From Pseudomonas kilonensis (GTDB lineage Bacteria > Pseudomonadota > Gammaproteobacteria > Pseudomonadales > Pseudomonadaceae), in contig NZ_LHVH01000022.1 in the NCBI RefSeq assembly GCF_001269885.1, positions 124,001-188,000 on the forward strand: a DNA stretch of 64,000 nt, given 5' to 3'. Numbering within the stretch: position 1 is the stretch's first letter; each line of letters opens with the position of its first letter. A program made the position numbers and the translations under genes. The notes beneath the pieces are model-generated. The model was not told the origin of the DNA. It saw nothing but the letters and a program-made list of their open reading frames with translations, and searched no databases. This document shows positions 60,892-64,000 of the stretch, one piece after another.

Positions 60892-60920
60892 GAGCGGCTT
60901 CCTTGGCTCGGGTTCGGGCG

Positions 60921-61019
60921 TCAGTTGGCCGTCGTAAAGAAGGTGGCGTCGCACGCATAGTCGTCGCCATAGGGGATGCCAGGGGGAATCGAGTCCAACA
61001 ATTGCTGCACATCCACCAC
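60921..61019 (-). pseudogene. TssA (ImpA_N) N-terminal remnant upstream of vgrG
   Basis: A 32-codon open frame (two tandem GTG starts, with AAGGAG about 8 bases upstream) reads VDVQQLLDSIPPGIPYGDDY followed by ACDATFFTTAN and a stop. The pattern, LL-x-I-x-P-x(4)-P-x-GDD/ED-x(3)-D-x-F, is that of the N-terminus of TssA/ImpA-type proteins. The rest of the domain is missing. It lies 29 bases before the vgrG start. The stop removes almost all of the domain, so it is either a decayed gene or a translated leader. Confidence 0.5.
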
Positions 61020-61260
61020 AGGGGGATCTCCTTATCGGTCTTGCGGTCTTCAATCAAACTGAACGTACGAGCAGATCCTTATCCTGCCGATTAACGTGTG
61101 TCTGGAGCCCGTTAGATAACGTTCCAGCATCGCCCCAGTTGGGACGGATACCTGACGTCAAGATAGGTGACGAAAGGTCGTCTACATAGTTTCGTTAGCT
61201 ATAACTGTAATTCCAAATTCGAATAACTCAGTAAGAGTGACGGACTCGGCCCTTGCAGCT

Positions 61261-61282
61261 TTCCTGACAAGAATGTCAGGAA
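61261..61282. promoter_or_regulatory. CusR/CopR-like box before the two-component operon
   Basis: TGACA-AGAA-TGTCA is the core of a perfect inverted repeat with 9-base arms (TTCCTGACA and TGTCAGGAA). The 4-base spacing equals that of the E. coli CusR box. It lies just upstream of the probable -10 region of the response regulator gene, so autoregulation is likely. Confidence 0.7.
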
Positions 61283-61285
61283 GCG

Positions 61286-61318
61286 GTCAGCCTGAGGACA
61301 CCTTCGCCGCCTAGACTG
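61286..61318 (+). promoter_or_regulatory. Probable promoter of the two-component operon
   Basis: GGTCAGCCTGAGGACA and CCGCCTAGACTG (from 61307) resemble the region before the downstream DUF2790 gene, GTCACCTTGACGTCAG with CCGCCTAGAGTG. The shared CCGCCTAGA probably contains the -10 element. It leaves a leader of about 115 bases. Confidence 0.5.
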
Positions 61319-61437
61319 GGGAAAATGTACATCCAGGCGATCTTGCAGGGGCTTGAAGCATCAGCACCCAGCCAAACATCGGGATCGACTATTGGGTCTC
61401 CTAATTTGTGGCACCGTTTTAAGAGAGGCGTTACCCG

Positions 61438-62142
61438 ATGCGTTTGCTCATTGTCGAGGACGAAGAAAAAACCTCCTCCTACGTCCATCGTGGCTTGACC
61501 GAGCTCGGCTACATTGTCGACGTTGCCACGAATGGTATCGATGGCCTGCACTACGCGTTGGAATGGGATTACGACGTGGTGATCCTGGATGTGATGCTGC
61601 CGGGCAAGGACGGCTACGACGTGCTGCAAGGCCTGCGCCTGCACAAGAAAACCCCGGTCATCATGCTGTCGGCCAGGGGCACGGTGGATGACCGCATTCG
61701 AGGGCTGCGCGAGGGCGCCGATGATTACCTGGGCAAGCCTTTTTCGTTTGCCGAACTTGTCGCACGTGTCCAGGCCTTGATACGTCGTCGCGCCGGTGAC
61801 ACGGTTGACCTGACGCATTTGCGCATCGACGACCTGGAGGTCGATCTGCAAGCGCGCAAGGTGACCCGGGGAGGGCTGCGGCTGGACCTGACGGCCAAGG
61901 AGTTCTCCCTGTTAAGCCTGTTGGCGCGGCATCAGGGCGAGATCCTTTCCAAGTTGATGATTGCCGAGCAGGTCTGGGACATGAATTTCGACAGTGATGC
62001 CAACGTCGTCGAGGTTGCGATCAAGCGCGTCCGCGCCAAGGTGGATACCCCGTATCCGCGCAAGCTGCTACATACCGTCCGCGGCATGGGGTATGTACTG
62101 GAAAGCCGAGAGGCAGATGGCAGGCAAACGGGTACGCCTTGA
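61438..62142 (+). CDS. Heavy-metal-type response regulator (OmpR family)
   Basis: A 234-residue response regulator. The receiver begins MRLLIVEDEEKTSSYVHRGL, typical of CusR/CopR/CzcR, with phospho-Asp51 in VILDVMLPGKDGYDV and the conserved Lys in YLGKPFSFAEL. The C-terminal winged helix has LTAKEFSLLSLLARHQGEILSK and DSDANVVEVAIKRVRAK. It has the lineage-specific EDEEKT motif of TIGR01387. The last base of its stop is the first base of the kinase start, so they are coupled. It probably binds the box at 61261. Confidence 0.9.
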   Translation: MRLLIVEDEEKTSSYVHRGLTELGYIVDVATNGIDGLHYALEWDYDVVILDVMLPGKDGYDVLQGLRLHKKTPVIMLSARGTVDDRIRGLREGADDYLGKPFSFAELVARVQALIRRRAGDTVDLTHLRIDDLEVDLQARKVTRGGLRLDLTAKEFSLLSLLARHQGEILSKLMIAEQVWDMNFDSDANVVEVAIKRVRAKVDTPYPRKLLHTVRGMGYVLESREADGRQTGTP

Positions 62143-63515
62143 TGAAAAGATCGATCGCCAAGCGGCTTGCCCTGATGTTCGCCCTCGCTGTCCTGCTGAT
62201 CATGTCGATCAGCGCGACGCTGTTGCGCTGTTCCTTGAAGCAATCGCTCGATGACCAGATGCAGAATGAGCTGATCCTGCGCCATTCCGTGCTCGACCCG
62301 GTGCTCGCCAAATACGATTCGCCGACGTTCTGGGTCGGTTTGCGCCAGAAGCTCGACGGCCTGACGCCTGCGGATGAACGAGTCCGCTATTGGATCCTGG
62401 TGGACAACCCAGCCTTCAGTTACGGCGGGGCGATGCCGGACGGCCAGGATTGGTCGAAGCGCTCCGATGGGCTGTTTACCGTCGACCTGCCTGAGAAAGA
62501 GCGGCCCATGATGGTGTTGCTCAAGACCATTCCCGCCATGGGCGATCGTCCGGAACTGCGCTTTATCGTGGGGCTGGATTCAACGCCGTTCAGGAAGACC
62601 CTGGACCACTTCACCAAGATATTGATCCTGACCTCGGCGTTGGGCATCGGGCTGGTTGCGCTGCTCGGTTACTGGATCGCGCGTTTTGGTCTGGGACCGG
62701 TAAGGCGTTTGAGCCGTCAAGCCAACAGCCTGCCGCCGGGGGATTCGAAGCAGCGACTGGACACCGAGGCGCTGCCAGGCGAATTGCAGGAACTGGCGGT
62801 GTCATTCAACGGCGCCCTGGCTCGCCAGGAAGCGGCCTGGTGCCAGCTCGAAGGGTTCAACGCCAACGTGGCCCATGAGCTGCGAACGCCCCTGACCAAC
62901 CTGATCGGACAGACCCAGGTGGCATTGGCCCACGGGCGTGAGGTGAGCGAGCTTCAAGACTTGCTGCAGTCGAACCTCGAAGAGTTGGAACGGATGGGCA
63001 CCATCGTCAATGACATGCTGTTCCTGGCCGGAGCCGAGAGCGGGCAACGGGCTACCGAGCTCAGTGATGTCTCGCTTTATGAAGAGGCGTCGAAGACGGT
63101 GGAGTATCTGGAGCCGGTCCTGCACGACAAACAGCTGAGCGTGGTGATCCAAGGTGACATGCGCGTGTGCATCGACCGACGCCTCTTTCACCGCTCCCTG
63201 GCCAATTTGATACAGAACGCGGCGCGATACGCGGTGCCGACAAGCACCATCACGGTAACGCTGGCCAGCCACGGCATGCAGGTCGAGGTGAGCGTTTCCA
63301 ATGCCGGGGAGCCCATCGACAATTCGCACCTGGAGCGTTTGTTCGAGCGTTTCTATCGCGCCGACACCGCCAGGACGCGAAGCGATGCCCACCATGGCCT
63401 GGGCCTTTCCATCGTGCGGGCGGTGGCGTCCATGCACGGTGGACGCGTGTTTGCCCACAGCGAAAATGGGCTCAACACCTTCGGATTTTCCTTGATGAAC
63501 CAGACGGCGCGTTAG
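62142..63515 (+). CDS. Heavy-metal-type sensor histidine kinase (CusS-like)
   Basis: A 457-residue membrane kinase. Helix 1 (LALMFALAVLLIMSISATLL) and helix 2 (LGIGLVALLGYWIARFGLGP) enclose a periplasmic sensor of about 140 residues. Next come a HAMP domain (PVRRLSRQANSLPPGDSKQRLD), the H box NVAHELRTPLTNLIGQ, the N box LANLIQNAARYA and GLGLSIVRAVASMHGG. The family (TIGR01386) responds to copper, silver, zinc or cadmium. The ATG at 62142 overlaps the regulator's stop. Metal specificity cannot be told; no clear Met/His metal cluster is visible in the loop. Confidence 0.88.
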   Translation: MKRSIAKRLALMFALAVLLIMSISATLLRCSLKQSLDDQMQNELILRHSVLDPVLAKYDSPTFWVGLRQKLDGLTPADERVRYWILVDNPAFSYGGAMPDGQDWSKRSDGLFTVDLPEKERPMMVLLKTIPAMGDRPELRFIVGLDSTPFRKTLDHFTKILILTSALGIGLVALLGYWIARFGLGPVRRLSRQANSLPPGDSKQRLDTEALPGELQELAVSFNGALARQEAAWCQLEGFNANVAHELRTPLTNLIGQTQVALAHGREVSELQDLLQSNLEELERMGTIVNDMLFLAGAESGQRATELSDVSLYEEASKTVEYLEPVLHDKQLSVVIQGDMRVCIDRRLFHRSLANLIQNAARYAVPTSTITVTLASHGMQVEVSVSNAGEPIDNSHLERLFERFYRADTARTRSDAHHGLGLSIVRAVASMHGGRVFAHSENGLNTFGFSLMNQTAR

Positions 63516-63560
63516 TCGTCGCCCCTGCGAGTAAAGTCCGCCCGCGTTTGACATCTTCCC

Positions 63561-63608
63561 GTCAGCCAGCAGTCACCTTGACGTCAGTCGCCCCCGCCTA
63601 GAGTGCCA
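63561..63608 (+). promoter_or_regulatory. Probable promoter of the DUF2790 gene
   Basis: Contains TGACATCTTCCCGTCA, a weak relative of the box at 61261, then AGTCACCTTGACGTCAG and CCGCCTAGAGTG, the last matching the promoter of the two-component operon. It ends 38 bases before the start codon. Confidence 0.45.
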
Positions 63609-63645
63609 CGACCATCCCAACGAGGACAGTGTCGTGGAGCCCACT

Positions 63646-63906
63646 ATGAACATTCGAAACCTGTCGATTGCCGTCCTGCTGGCAGTCATCTCCTTGAGCG
63701 GCTCGCCGCTGCTCGCCAAAGAACAAACGCAGTTCCCGGCCTACGAATATGGCATGCCGCTGGACATCGCCAGGGTCATCCATATCGAGGAGGCGACATC
63801 ACCGGTATGCGAGGTCGTGCAAGCCAATATGACCTATTTGAATACCCAGGGAATAAAGAAGCACGTCAGCTTTCTGCAGTTGGCGCAGGCGTGCTCGAAC
63901 CAGTGA
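63646..63906 (+). CDS. Small exported DUF2790 protein
   Basis: An 86-residue protein with a signal peptide (about residues 1-24, ending PLLAKE). The mature part has the family's YGMPLDIARVIHIEE, the first Cys in SPVCEVVQANMTYLNTQG and the second in LAQACSNQ, which probably form a disulfide. GGAG lies 6 bases before the ATG. Such genes are numerous in Pseudomonas and often stand next to metal-type two-component systems; function is unknown. It shares promoter elements with the regulator/kinase operon, so it is a likely target. Confidence 0.83.
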   Translation: MNIRNLSIAVLLAVISLSGSPLLAKEQTQFPAYEYGMPLDIARVIHIEEATSPVCEVVQANMTYLNTQGIKKHVSFLQLAQACSNQ

Positions 63907-63910
63907 CCGT

Positions 63911-63923
63911 CCGGCGATGCCGG
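63911..63923 (+). terminator. Short hairpin after DUF2790 gene
   Basis: CCGGC-GAT-GCCGG with TTCATTTCTTC following. It is short but correctly placed, 5 bases after the stop. Confidence 0.35.
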
Positions 63924-63951
63924 TTCATTTCTTCAGACAGGGACCATCACC

Positions 63952-64000
63952 ATGTGGAATAGAACAACACCCGCCATTGGCCGCACGAGCACCATGAATC
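63952..64000 (+). CDS. Start of an unidentified gene cut by the window edge
   Basis: An open frame from ATG 63952 (MWNRTTPAIGRTSTMN) runs off the right end. A CAGGGACC sequence lies 8-15 bases upstream. The first residues do not reveal the product, and the ATG at 63994 could be the real start. It probably belongs to the same metal-response unit as the DUF2790 gene. Confidence 0.35.
   Translation, partial: MWNRTTPAIGRTSTMN

Noticed and set aside
52687..61019. A complete type VI secretion system.
   Set aside because: Only vgrG, adaptor, effector and accessory genes are present; no sheath, tube, baseplate or membrane-complex genes lie in the window.
60892..61437. A sigma-54 promoter for the vgrG operon.
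   Set aside because: No GG-N10-GC element with acceptable flanks was found on the minus strand in this space.

Overview
The window reads as chromosome of a fluorescens-group Pseudomonas. The grounds are the high-GC coding sequence, a lanthanide-type PQQ alcohol dehydrogenase (ped/exa) region, mqo, an OprD porin, a CalA/benzaldehyde dehydrogenase operon and many scattered palindromic repeats of the GGGAGC..GCTC(G/C)C type. Species assignment is inference. I saw no transposase, integrase, tRNA, rRNA or CRISPR array.

Region 1 (1-9.0 kb) is a periplasmic alcohol-oxidation block. It holds three quinoprotein-associated genes (binding protein, SoxYZ-like carrier, metallohydrolase), a PedH-like alcohol dehydrogenase with the extra Asp of lanthanide enzymes, aldehyde dehydrogenase ExaC, an orphan 23-residue PqqA precursor gene (6329-6400), and the ErcA / ErcS'-type regulatory pair. 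The parts fit one pathway: alcohol to aldehyde to acid in or next to the periplasm, a local PQQ precursor, and sensing.

Region 2 (9.0-17.4 kb) is mixed: mqo, an Rrf2 regulator divergent from a thioredoxin-reductase-like flavoprotein, a CAP-domain protein, and the wreck of a polyol (mannitol/sorbitol) uptake operon, with a sorbitol-dehydrogenase-like SDR, an internally deleted binding-protein pseudogene and an AraC regulator.

Region 3 (17.4-28.6 kb) is an aromatic alcohol/aldehyde operon. A XylR/DmpR-type sigma-54 activator is divergent from benzaldehyde dehydrogenase, calA, DUF1302, DUF1329, YCF48-like and RND/MMPL genes. A -24/-12 promoter, a candidate upstream activator site and Crc/Hfq-type CA motifs are visible.

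Region 4 (28.6-52.6 kb) is accessory metabolism: SDRs, a VOC protein, a PatB-like C-S lyase, a YkgJ protein, an AraC regulator next to an IorAB-type molybdenum aldehyde oxidoreductase, OprD, a six-gene operon (LacI, binding protein, two permeases, ATPase, phosphodiesterase) with a perfect palindromic operator, MFS/LysR, a WYL regulator with a quinone-oxidoreductase-like gene, and a LysR-controlled cluster with a decarboxylase-type amidohydrolase.

Region 5 (52.7-61.0 kb, minus strand) is an orphan type VI secretion effector module: a TssA N-terminal remnant, vgrG, DUF6484, DUF2169 adaptor, a ketoacyl-synthase-like protein without catalytic residues, a PAAR-like DUF4150 toxin with an HNH/GHH-type nuclease tail, a putative beta-propeller immunity protein and a TIGR02270-type protein. 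The stop and start codons of the middle genes overlap by one base.

Region 6 (61.2-64.0 kb) is a heavy-metal-type two-component system with a CusR-like box, followed by a small DUF2790 exported protein and the first codons of another gene.
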